Source of the DNA: Agarophyton chilense
Taxonomy: Eukaryota > Rhodophyta > Florideophyceae > Gracilariales > Gracilariaceae
Length of the DNA: 64,000 nucleotides
Assembly (NCBI GenBank): GCA_030374765.1
Contig: JARGXX010000073.1
Span: 372,001 to 436,000 of the forward strand
Direction of reading: 5' to 3'
A model generated the notes under the pieces. It worked only from the letters and a program-made list of their open reading frames with translations. It had not been told where the DNA came from and did no database searches. Shown in pieces: positions 22,543 to 33,600 of this stretch; the stretch's first letter is position 1; the number at the start of each line of letters is the position of its first letter. The position numbers were made by a program, and so were the translations under genes.

Positions 22543-25500
22543 TTGGACGGTCATGAGCCAAAGAGCTCCTCACCTCCCAATACGAACCACCTACAATGGA
22601 CCACTCAGGATGAACCACAATTGGAACACAGTGGCGACCCCGTCTGTATCCTCAGGAAAGAGAACTATAAAGTACGAGTAACCGTAGGACTTCGCTCCAA
22701 CAACTCTCAAGTGACCACAGCTGTATTGGACACAGGCGCTGGTCCCAACATGGTCCATCCTAAGCTACTCCCACTGGGTTTGCAAGATTTCGTTCAGGCA
22801 AGGAAGACCCCAAGGATTCCCGATGCGTCACGTAGACCAATGGAAATTAAAGGGATAGTACCACTTTACCTCCAGGTAGGACAATTCAAAGTCCGCACAT
22901 GGTTCCTTGTATGTCCTAACTTGGGCGCTGAGGCAATCCTAGGGACCTCCTTTATCGATCGATACATCAAGGCCACTTATCCAGGCCTTCGGAAATTTTC
23001 ATTCTACCTTGCATCTTCCATCTCCATAACTGGTTCCGCCTCAGGGCCAGAAGCTAACCGCAAACGAGCGGTTGTCTCCAAATACACGAAGTCCAATAAG
23101 GTTCGCCTGTCAAAGGCAACAACGATACCCCCAATGACCCAGATCGCTGTATCGGTCCATTTCCAGTCCTCAGGTCTCGTAACGATTCAAAACCACCCGA
23201 AAACGGTTCTGAAGCACCTTACTTTGATGGCCAATGGAGTAATGGACATCCACCCCAACAGGTCCTTCTTGGTCACAATCAGCAACTTCCGAGATAAACC
23301 CGTGCGGTTACCTAAAGGTACCGTGATTGGTATCACTCTACTCGCGCCCCTGGCCATTATGGAGGCCCAAATGGATAATCTTGCGACGTCAACTCTCGAC
23401 GGGGACGTCGAGTGTTGGGGGGGAACGGTTGCCATCGGCGCCGAGTTCGAATCCTATAGGCGCCAGGTACTTGATCTACTCAGGGAATACAATGCCATGT
23501 GGTCAGGTAGATTGGGCGCAATCAGAGCCACTAAACACCGCACTGACCTTCAGGATGATGCTAGACCACAGTTCCAGCACCCATACCGTACAGGCCTTAA
23601 GGGTGGGGAAATTGTCGCCGACCAGAGGAACAAGACGCGCAAAGCTCAAGTCATGGAGCCGGCGCCTCCGAACCAATCCGAAAGGGCAAGTCCCCTTGTA
23701 CTCGTGGTGAAGAAGGAGATGGCACCGTCAGGTTCTGTGTCAACTACAGAAAGCTGAACGCCGTAACCAAGAGGAACTCATACCCGATACCCCGCATGGA
23801 TGTCTGTCTGGATTACTTAGGCGAAGCTGTCTTATTTACCACATTGGACGTTAACTCGGGATATTGGCAAATCCCTTTGGCCGAAAACGCGAAAGCGCTG
23901 ACAACCTTTATCACCCACAAAGGTCTGTTCGGATTTTCTCGTGTGCTTTTTGGTCTAAAGAATGCACCAGCACTTTTCCAACGGCTCATGGACATCGTCC
24001 TGTCCAGAATCAAATGGAAATACGCCCTGGTCTATTAGGATGACGTCATAATGTTTTCACAGACCGTATAGGAACACCTTCGCCACGTGAAGGAGGTGCT
24101 ACCAATCCTACAGGACGCTGGAGTAACACTGAAACTCCGCAAATGCGCTTTCTTCCAGGGCTCAGTGGACTATCTCGGTCACGTCGTCCTCCCAGGAAAA
24201 CTAAAGGTGGCCAAACGGACCACAAATGCGATTCGCCAGGCTGAGCCTCCTAGGACCCACACGGAACTACGATCTTTTGTGGGCTTGTGCAATGTTTACC
24301 GACGGTTCGTCCAAGGGTTTGCCAAATTTTCGGCCCCTCTCCACGCGATGCTGAAGAAAGGAACACCTTCGGAGTTCGAAGGCCTCACCGACGACCAGTA
24401 TGAGGCATTTCAGACCCTAAAGGGCAAATTGCTGACCCCACATATATTGGCTCTACCAAAACCCAATAGGCCCTTTGTCCTGGATACAGACGCCTCTGAT
24501 TTCCAAGTTGGATGTGCACTGCTACAGGAACAGGAGTCACGGAAGGACTATCGACCTGTTGGATACTGGAGCGAAACACTCAACAGCGCGGAGCGAAACT
24601 ACAGTACTGCCGAAAAGGAATGTCTAGCCATCGTATGGTCCGTATAGACACTCCGTCCGTACGTCGAGAGAACCAGGTTTACAATTAGGGCAGACCATGA
24701 TTCACTCTGCTGGTTACTCAATTTGACCGATGCATCGAGTCGCCTCGCTAGGTGGCGCCTCAGGCTCTCCCAATATGACTACGAGATAACCAAGAGGCCA
24801 GGCATCAGGCACCAGGCAGCGGATGCTCTCTCGCAAATCATTACCCACGGAACTGACGACACTCCATTTGACGACCTAATTCCTACCCCCATTACAGACG
24901 ATGGATCTCAGGACTATACGGAAACAGATGACCTTATGGGTAAGGTTCAATCGGAGGATCTTGAGGTAGAGGAGAACGAAGTATACCTATTGGACTGGGA
25001 GACAGTGCCGTCCAACTCGGCACCACCCCAGGTTATCGCCATAGCCCCGGAGGAGAAAAAGCTCCTTCCTATAACTATTGAGGAACTCCTACAGGCGCAA
25101 ATCGAAGACGAGTACTGCAAGGGAACAGCCCAATGGGTAAGAACTCCAGGATGCCTGTTCGACAATGACCGATTTGGACTGCTATGTCGCCGCTCACCGC
25201 TGGATGGCGCACTCCAACGGGTAATACCATCTTCGCTAAGGGCGCGATTCATATACCTCGCCCATTTTCCCCACTTGGCTGGTCACCCTGGAGGCCGACG
25301 AATGTACCAGACCCTAAGGAAGTTCTTCCACTGGCCACTAATGGTGCAGGACCTATAGCAAACCGCACGGAACTGTACATCGTGCGCACAAATCCGAGGG
25401 TCCCGAGCCAACCATCAGTCCAAATTGAAGCTCTTCCCCGCCGCAGGTCCGGTGGAAATTGTGGAAATAGATATACTTGGGACTTGGCCTAAGTCGTACC

Positions 25501-26675
25501 ACGGAAAAAGATTTGTCTTCGTCATAACCGATACGTTTACCAAGCTTACCCGAGCCTTACACTTAGGGAAGAAAACAGCCACGGATGTCGCCACGCCCTT
25601 CTTGTCCCACTGGGTATATCTATATGGCATGCCACTCTACCTTCTTACGGATAACGGCAGCCAGTTTGTATCCAAATTCTTCTCACACGTTTGTGCAACC
25701 TTAGGTATCAAGCATGTGATCACCACGGCGTACCACCCGCAAACCAATGGACAAGCCGAACGCTTCAACCGCACCCTTCTGGACCGATTGGCACACTACG
25801 TGTCGGAGCACCAATTGGACTGGGACGACTACGTCGAGCCACTAGTTTGTGCCTACAACACGCAGGTTCACTCTTCCACGGGGACAACGCCTTTCAACTT
25901 AACGCTAACGAGAGCGCCGCCGTCGATAGCTGTGGACCTTTAGGAGTCTATCATACCCCAGGACATAACCAAAGGAGTGAGCCCTACCCAGGCGAAGGGC
26001 TACTCACGCCGAAGCATCGACCGCATTATCCAATCGACCAGAGCTGTACTAACCAAAGCCCAACGGCGCTACAAAATCAATTTCGACAAGGCCGTTTGAA
26101 ACACACCCACCTTTGGGAAAGGAGAGATCGTTTATCTGGACCGGCCACAGATGGACATTGAGGACCTCGAGGACCCTACGCGGAAGCTCTCACCCCGCCC
26201 CACGGTACCATACAAAGTCCTTAAGGCCAATCAACACACCATTACGTTACTAATTGACGGCCTACAGGACACCGTATCGATTGGTCGGTTGACCAGAGCT
26301 CCCAGCTCCCCCGAATCACCAAACTCCCAGTCCCCTCGCCCAACGGAATCATTAAGACCTCAGGTCGACGCTCAAGTCTCCACACACCCTAAGGCATTTC
26401 CCGCGGACTCGACTAGCCCCGTGGACCCGATGGTCAATGCCAATTACGCTGACCCATCTCTCCCAACCGACTCGGATGGATTCGCCCCTCTGGACCACAC
26501 TCTCCTGCCGGAGAATGAATTCCAAACGGAATATGTGATTGAACGCATCATCTCCGTCGGTCCGGTAGAAGATGGAACTCTAGTATTCTACTACTTCGGC
26601 ATTGCGATGATTTCTTTGTCGCAAAGCCGCGTTTGGAACTCATTACTGAGTGGCCTGGTCAGTGCTAGGATATGA
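22543..26675 (+). pseudogene. pol of the Ty3/gypsy element (protease-RT-RNase H-integrase), inactivated
   Basis: The protease has LDTGAGPNMVHP near 22735. The frame shifts once around 23700-23757, after which RT starts (FCVNYRKLNAVT, VLFTTLDVNSGYWQIPL, FGLKNAPALFQRLMD). The YxDD catalytic motif is cut by TAG at 24036-24038. Further in-frame stops are TAG 24069, TAG 24645, TAG 25356, TAG 25941 and TGA 26097. RNase H shows LDTDASDFQVGCALL and NYSTAEKECLAIVW. Integrase shows an HHCC-type zinc region, EIDILGTW, LLTDNGSQF and NGQAERFNRTL. The C-terminal part has a GPF-like YKVLKANQHTITLLIDG segment and a possible chromodomain relic (EYVIERIISVG) near 26520. All enzymatic parts are recognisable, but the copy is dead. 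Confidence 0.92.
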
Positions 26676-27686
26676 AGCGACACACTGCGTAGGATGCCAG
26701 GAGGCAGGGTACTGTGTTGGGACACGTGGTATCACGAGTGGAGTGACTTGCAACGGCGCATGGAGTGGCGATCTACGTGGCCGTTTTTACTACCCTTTGT
26801 AGCTAGACGTCCATTAGGGACCGTACCCGTACAGTGGTTTGGCTAAGTGGCTGACCACTGGGTATTATTTATATATTTATTTGGGCACTCACCCTGGCAC
26901 ACAGTATATAGTGTACCAGAGGTGAGCGCCGACTCCAAGTAAAGGAGACAACATGGGCATCATGACTATTCTGTTCCTCGCTTAGGATTCCTTAACCGGA
27001 GATCCGGACGAGCTATAATAGATAGTCAGCCCCCAACCACTTCAAGAGCCGTCTCGTACCTACGTTCCATCAACGTTTTACAGTTGCACTGTTCACCCTC
27101 GCTGGCGAGTAGTGGCCTTACACCCCACTTCCAGCTCGCTGGTGTTGCAGCTCTACCACCCCTTTTCTTTCGCCGCAAGCGACTCATCGGCAGTCAGAAC
27201 GCTGTCGCAGGTGTCTGCTCTCTCCGTTAGAGCGGATACTACGGGAACTATGCTCTACCGCGTCCGTTGGTTCTGCTACACACCTGAGGAAGACACTTAG
27301 CAAGAGCCTCGAACCCTTGCAGCTAATTCTATCGCCCGCTTTGGGCGCAGAATCGGCCGCACGGAGCGCAGCCTTCACGAAGGGGCAACCATTGGTCCGA
27401 ATAATCCCAAAATGCCTCCCAAACCGCCTCCCGACACGACGGTTCGCCGGAGCTCGACGGATCGGCGTAGCTCTCGCATCAAGGAATGAGCTCAGTCCTT
27501 CGGCGACATCTGAGGAAGACCTGAGATGCTCTCGAGATTGGACGACACCCCAGGGCACGCACGTTTGAGATAAAAGAATAACCTTGGGAAAGCACAAGCA
27601 TTAATTTATTTGACTAAGTAGCCGAGGTATAACAGCCCTCACCATGACCTCAAGGTTCGCCGAAGCGCTTCGAACACCAACAGGAC
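26676..27686. other. Non-coding spacer inside the LTR element, between pol and the antisense frame
   Basis: No conserved coding capacity. There is an AT-rich box with a short inverted motif (about 26860-26920, ACAGTATATAGTGTACC) and a second AT-rich stretch (about 27570-27620). The latter lies just past the end of the antisense frame and could serve as its 3' signal. Confidence 0.5.
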
Positions 27687-29768
27687 TCACTGGGGCGGCG
27701 CAGGAGTAACTCTATCGTTTTCATTGGAACCTGCCGGAGCGAAACCGGGATTAGGGTCACCCGAGGAGCCAGCTGGACCACTAGGACCGGCCCCAGCGAG
27801 CCGAGCACGCTTCTTCGGCGGAGATTCACCTGAGGAACTATCGTCACCATCGGAAGCCTCCAAGTCATTCATATTTACACCATACTGGGCTTCCAAGTCG
27901 GCAGTAACCCTCTGGGACATCACTTGGGCATTCTGCTGTAGTATATTGGCCATGGTGGTCTTCAGGTCCTGATCCTATTGGACAACTGCGGCGTAGCGCG
28001 CCGAGCGACGAGCCCAGGAGCAAGCTTCCGTCAGGACTGTCGCAATGTCCATCGAGGCTGTAATACCGACAGTACGGCAGACATGACGGAGATCCGAAGC
28101 CGCAGCCGTGACCGAAGCGGGAAAGAGTGGCAACGGAGAGAACGGAGCGATGTGGACGCCCCCAGGGGACGTTTAAGCCAAGGCATCACATACAGGACTT
28201 CAAGACTCGACAGTAACCTCGCCAGGAGGGATGTCAACCTGGGCGACGGGCGGCACATCAGAAAGCTCGTCTTCTGGAGCAGCTCCCGGAGGAGCTATAG
28301 GAGGGGAAGCGGTCTGCAACACCACAGCGGACTCGACCAGAAAATGAACGCCCTCCACGGGTAGGACTAAGGGATCTTCACCGAAGGATTCTCCATCGGA
28401 CATACTAGCAGGAACCAACGGCGTGGCTTCCACATCAGGCTCGAAGCACAGGGGATCGAAACCAATGGCCTTCGGATAATAGTCGGGCCTATGACGCCTG
28501 GGGATGTCCGATGGTTGATTCCTCAAGGCTTGGTGGGATAGGCACGAGCGTCATAACGACCCAGCGGATGTAGCGGAATGGGCGTGAATGAGTAGGTATC
28601 GTGGTCCCACCAATGGAACCCGGAAGTCTTGCCCCTCTCCACCTGTCGGGCATGATCCAAAAGGGGCCTCGGTCTCTTCGACGTCAAACTGGGTCCCACA
28701 GACGATCTTCTGGACGTACGGGTTCCTTAGGAAGCGGGTCATGATGTACAGGATCGGGATTAGGCGACCTCGAGGACCGGGTATGTTCTCGTCGTATCAT
28801 AACCTCCAATCATCCGAACGGACATTACCACGGATTACGCATTTCGCGGTATTCAGGAAGGCCATAAGGGACATCACGCCGAACTCAAGGAAGAGTACCT
28901 GCCAGGACAGCCATGACCTTCGGTCATTGTCATCGCCCATGAGTTGGGACCAGTGGTACGCTCCCACAGACGGCGTGGGAACCATAAGGAGCGGCGAACC
29001 ACGCCAATACATGGCCCATTGGTTTTCATCCCCGTGGGGAAGCGAAAGATATAACGGAAGACGTTTGTCTGCGCTCATGTCGTGGAACTCCACCTGGTGC
29101 CAAAGAAAGAAGAACCCCAGGTATTGACGCAAACGTCCATCGCGCTCGTGCATTTCGTTCTAATAGACCCGTTTGGACATCCAAAACAGGGGGTCATACG
29201 GCAGCCGGAAGCACATAAGAGCCAAGAGGTTGTGACCCGCGGGAGGAAATCGCACATGAGGCGAGATGAAGTCCGTGTATTGGTCCGAAAAGAGTTTTTT
29301 CTCGCTGAACTGGTATTCGGCTTCCTCCTCGCAGCGGACGTATGAAATGTCCGCTTGGATAAGGGTGCGACATCGCGTCGCCCAACGCGGATCCACAGGA
29401 AAATGCAACCATCGGCTATACCACGAGACGCTACGCGCGTTCTTGCTGCCCCTCCGGAAATCGGGTATCTGGGCAAACCTTCGGGCGTCGAGATACATAT
29501 GACAAAACCGCTGGTATTCTTCCACAGAGGACGGAAGAATGGCACGACGCACCACCCGCGGTTTCCGTCTGATGGTATGATCATAGCGGTACCCGGGACG
29601 TTCGTAAGCCACTTGTTATCCCGAGGAGCTCCCCGCTTGGTTGTTCGAAGGCATTGTGGCGCTGCCCACAGCCTGCTCCGCCGAGAAGTGACTAGCACTA
29701 CCGACGGAAGCGACAAAGTCCGGAGGGAGAACGGCATACCCGACAGGCTTAAAAGGCGAGTTCGACAT
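27687..29768 (-). pseudogene. Decayed antisense reading frame inside the LTR retrotransposon
   Basis: One minus-strand frame stays nearly open for about 690 codons from the ATG at 29768 (MSNSPFKPVGY). It is broken by stops at 29616 (TAA), 29160 (TAG), 28797, 28551 and 28200 (TGA), 28173 (TAA) and 27975 (TAG), and ends at TGA 27687-27689; about 32 stops would be expected by chance. The translation has protein-like composition: aromatic-rich and globular-looking in the middle (FHDMSADKRLPLYLSLPHGD), acidic and Pro-rich towards the end, with a KKRAR basic patch near 27800. It matches no family I know. Antisense genes between pol and the 3' LTR are known in some plant Ty3/gypsy elements. The frame may extend upstream to 29906. 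Confidence 0.6.
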
Positions 29769-30190
29769 CGCGCAAGACCAATAGAAAAGTACCGCGATGG
29801 GAAGGCGAGTGACGAAATTGACCCGAGCGAACTGACAGGCGTGACTCACGGTGGACGAAGCGCGGAGGGTCCCTAAAGGAAGAACGGAGACTGAGGAAGG
29901 CCCCAATGACCGTCAGAGGAGAAGAAGCCACTGGACCGTCTCAGCAACGCGAGGCGAGGAATGCGCCGGCGATGCACCAATATCCAGCGCTCACCGCGCG
30001 TGAGAGTTTCAGTCCTTAGGCAAATTAATTGCCCTTCGGCGCCAATGGTCAGCTCACGGTACCCCTCATCCTCGAAGGCGATGACGACGCGACGTCCCGT
30101 CGCGCCCAATGGTACTGGGAGCATCGAGGTGCTTGCGCTCCCTGGGTTAATCATGAGGCCATCTGGACTTCGCCGTGACGGCCGAATCCC

Positions 30191-30201
30191 AAGGAGGGAG
30201 A
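30191..30201 (+). other. Polypurine tract
   Basis: AAGGAGGGAGA lies 2 nt before the TG of the 3' LTR, the expected place for priming of plus-strand synthesis. Confidence 0.75.
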
Positions 30202-30203
30202 TC

Positions 30204-30650
30204 TGTGAAGGAGCGATGACAGCGGTTGAGCTCTGTAAGCCGCCCGGCCCTGAGGTATCTTACAGGTGACACGTGGACGGGTCGACCTCAGGTGGACTCA
30301 TGTAGATTATTAATTTATTTTAAGTAGTGTAATAGATTAGCATTACAGTGCCAGGGAGATCTCAGCGCCTCGCCAGTACTATTTACTTGGCTTGAGTGAC
30401 GCTTCTCTCTTAGAGTAAGGTAGGCACCGTTAGGATACTAGATAAACCCCTTGGGTATATTAGATATACCCTTTGGTCTTCAAGCCATCGTTTTCGTAGC
30501 TCCGACCTGTAGGAACACGCAATAAACGCCAGCCCATTGTACCGAAGACTCTGGGAGTGCCGCCGTGAGGGATTCGAACCTTAGGATCCGCTCTACCACG
30601 CTACCACTGGTCGAGACCCGTACGCTGACCCAACCCGTCATTGCGTTACA
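30204..30650 (+). repeat. 3' LTR
   Basis: Begins TGTGAAGGAG and ends GCGTTACA, the same 447-bp length as the 5' copy. It is preceded by the polypurine tract and followed by ATGGC, the presumed target duplication. Confidence 0.95.
30555..30612 (-). other. tRNA-like A-box/T-arm motif in the LTR, antisense
   Basis: The minus strand reads GTGGTAGCGTGGTAGAGCGG, then GGTTCGAATCC after about 6 nt. These resemble a tRNA D-arm/A box and a T-arm/B box with the anticodon arm missing. The 5' LTR has the same block with changes. It is too short and unpaired for a tRNA gene, and is best read as a tRNA-derived relic. Confidence 0.35.
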
Positions 30651-33600
30651 ATGGCATGGGGTAAGACGTCAGTGACGTCAACTGCGCTGATATTGACAAC
30701 GCGACATTTACGAAATCGCGGTCAGAAGACGAACAGGATACATCCTGGATGGTAAAGACCCCAGTATTACAGTTCAGTTCTTTAGAACGTAATACCCTTA
30801 CTCCAGCTTTATCGAGTATTATATGGAACAAGGAGTGGATGGAAAAACATTCAAACCCTGGCGGCACTGTTGACTCAGAGCTCCTACAGCGTTTCCTCTA
30901 CCTCGATGAAGACGAAGATGTGCTCTTGAAGCTCTTACATGTCTCGGGCTTGGAAGAAACCAGGGAGTATATATCAAGAGATGGTACTGGAGGGGAAACT
31001 GGGAGCGAGAAATCTCTTCCTAAAGACCAAGAGTCCAATAATTCTGAGAGACATAGAGACGTCGCAGAGGACAAGATGCAAGTGGACGATTGTTTCAAGG
31101 CAGCTATCATCCCTTACTTCAGAAGCCTCCCGACTAATGCTCCAAGTCGTGATGTAGTCCGAGAAGTGCTGCAAATTGCAGAAAGCATGGAATACAATCT
31201 ACGCTGTAGGACTTCTATCTTTGTTAGCAAGATGGAAGTTCAGAAGGACTCTGGTGTTGTGGGTGAAAACCGTGTCCTCCAGCAGTTTATATTGAAATGC
31301 AGGATGTATGATGAGGAGAATCTCTGTTGTTTCTCTCTGAAAATCAAAAAATTAACGCCAGAAAAGGAATCAGAGGGGAGTTCGTACGTTTCTGACTTCG
31401 GAAAAGCCAAGTACAATCTCTTACCTTCTACTAACAGAGCCGAGATCAGACATTTAACCCCCAGGATGCGTAAAGAGGCACTTCGTATGACAAACTATGT
31501 GCACATGTCACTTCCGGATACCGTAAGATATCTGGAGGACTAGTACAATAAAGTGATTAATCCAAGATCCGTCTAGCATATGATTGGTTATGGAAGCCAC
31601 ATAAGCAATCCAAGGGACTTGGAACGCTCAAAGTTGTTCGAGACATTGGTCCAATTATATGAAGAAGACTTCGGGAACATGTTCTCTTTTAGTTGTGACT
31701 CGAAAGGTAGAATGACGGTAGTCTGTTGGGCGATTAAGAAATGGATCGAAGACTATAAAGCATTCGGTATTGTGCCTTGGATCTTTTTGGATTGTAAAGC
31801 TGTCTCCAACCGCTATAGCTTTTCTCTTTTCAAGATCAACGGGAGAGCTACTGACGGTTTCACCTTAACCTTCTTTATGGGTTTCATCAGCGGCGAGGCA
31901 GAGGCTGACTTTGTAGATATTCTAAAACTATTTAAGGCAATGATACCTATCTCCCCTGCTTTAATATGAGTGGACCAGAATGCTGCTTGATTCGCCGCGA
32001 CCAAAAAAGTCTTCGAGAAGTTCTTTATTTTACTGGTAATGTAGTCGTTTGGTGTGGGCACATCGGAAGAGGTACTTGGTGCGACGATATGTCAAGAGAT
32101 TTGTTCAATTCGAGAAGGTCCAATTTGCTCTTCATATTCACCGAACGGCGTGCTGAAGTCGTATCAAATAACTTGACCGGGTTCATGGATAAGCTCCCAG
32201 TTTGGCTAACACATATATATTTATATATAAGTAGAGCACACTGCTCGTGTCTTGTTTCCGCAATATTTCCATCCCGAAGTTGTTCCTTTTTCAGGGATCG
32301 GGATACAAAGAGGCATCCAATACCGGTTATCGGGCGTATGTCATAGACAAAAAAGCCCCATTCAGCGTCATTCAAAAGCATCTAAAGATGTTAACACGAA
32401 AACGAACACAGGCTGTTAATGAGACGGAATTGAGCTCACGTTACCGTTCTCTTCGCGATTGCCGCTTGCCAATTCCTCTCAAACTTCTGGATGAGCTCAT
32501 CTCAAAGTATACCAGGTACGCTTTCACTAAGTTTAAGGAGATTAGCCTAGATGCCTCAAACAATTGCGCTGTCAAACGTGCCTACTTGTCCGCATTGACC
32601 TATGTGCCCTGGCATGAATTTCAATTGAACGACATGGCCACAATTAGGCCTGTTGCTTGCTTCGAACTCGACCGAAGTGTTCATCCTTTTCATAAGCTGG
32701 AAAACGTCGAATCTCCCAGACCATCTACGCCTTTGTCAGTGCGCTTTGCACGGAAAGAAACAATCGACGATGAAGTGGGAGAGAGCCAGGTGGTCGCCAG
32801 ATGTGACTGTAAGAAGATGGAGTCCATGTGGTTCCCGTGCAGGTCAGAAACGAGATGTGCGTTTGCGTACAATGAATTCATGCTCATTGTTCCTTAACTT
32901 AGACAAGTTTTTGAGGACTACATTGAGATCGAAACATTCTTTTATCCTTATTGGAAGTCAAGTATCGAAGAGCTCTGTTTCGATAGTACATACGAGCTTC
33001 GAAAGCAATGCAGAGTTCTTGATATCAAGGCGCTAAAGGAGCAGCTTCAAAACGCTGAGACCGGTACATCGACCTTGACTATGGACGTCGATGCTTTCAG
33101 TCATAAGGCGGTTGAGAAAGAAGTACGAACCTATCTCAAATGGGCCAATGGGAAAGCGTACTACGATAAACTCCACCGCTTGGAATCCGGATTTGGGCCT
33201 TAAGCTTTATAAGAAGTCGAAGGTCTTCTTACAAAAGCCGTTGAACGGCTTGTTGATTTGAAAAATCCAAATTCCGCTCTTCTTGAAGAAGTGGATATCA
33301 CTGTAGGGTAGAAGAGCAATGAAAAGAATCCGCAAATCAATTGGTACGACAAAAGAGACTCATAAGTCCATGCCGATTATAAGACCACCGAATCATACAT
33401 CTGCGAGGCATAAAAAGCGTAAGTGGAGCTTCGCTGAAAAGCTTACAGACAAGAAAGCACGAATATGTCGCGATAACGAGTCGGAAGTTGACTCTCTTCC
33501 TTCAAAGACCTCTCAGTTTTACCAGTATGAGAAAATATCAATTCGCTGTCTTTTCCACACATTTCACATTCATGTCAAAAATCTATGACAAGCACAGTGG
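30651..33600 (+). pseudogene. Decayed Mutator-like (MULE) transposase
   Basis: A frame from 30656 through 31969, with TAA 30662, TAG 31541 and TAG 31574, carries IRHLTPRMRKEALRM and a transposase-core segment around FLDCKAVSNRYSF and GFISGEAEADF, matching the first catalytic Asp block of MULE transposases. After TGA 31967, VDQNAA marks the second Asp block. A shifted frame from 32232 onward (TAA 32895, more stops by 33200) carries a helical region and the SWIM-type zinc finger CDCKKMESMWFPCR with its expected final His replaced by Ser. A basic tail follows (33319-33588). Family role: cut-and-paste DNA transposition. At least two shifts and many stops make this a relic. The order core-then-SWIM is what supports the assignment. 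Confidence 0.7.

Larger units (their letters stand above)
19708..30650 (+). mobile_element. Ty3/gypsy-type LTR retrotransposon, decayed, 10.9 kb
   Basis: Bounded by 447-bp direct repeats with TG...CA ends. Flanks are ATGAC (19703-19707) and ATGGC (30651-30655), a 5-bp target duplication with one change. Order inside: candidate primer-binding site, gag, protease, reverse transcriptase, RNase H, integrase, about 1 kb of spacer, a decayed antisense frame, a polypurine tract and the 3' LTR. RT before integrase marks the Ty3/gypsy class (Metaviridae) rather than copia. Gag and pol contain in-frame stops and one frameshift, so this copy cannot make its proteins. By eye the LTRs differ at about 38 of 447 positions with no indels, so the insertion is old. 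Confidence 0.95.

Noticed and set aside
20279-26675. Idea that the gypsy gag-pol is active through TAG/TGA read-through
   Set aside because: A frameshift, a stop in the catalytic motif, LTRs diverged by about 9% and stops in both gag and pol make simple decay far more likely.
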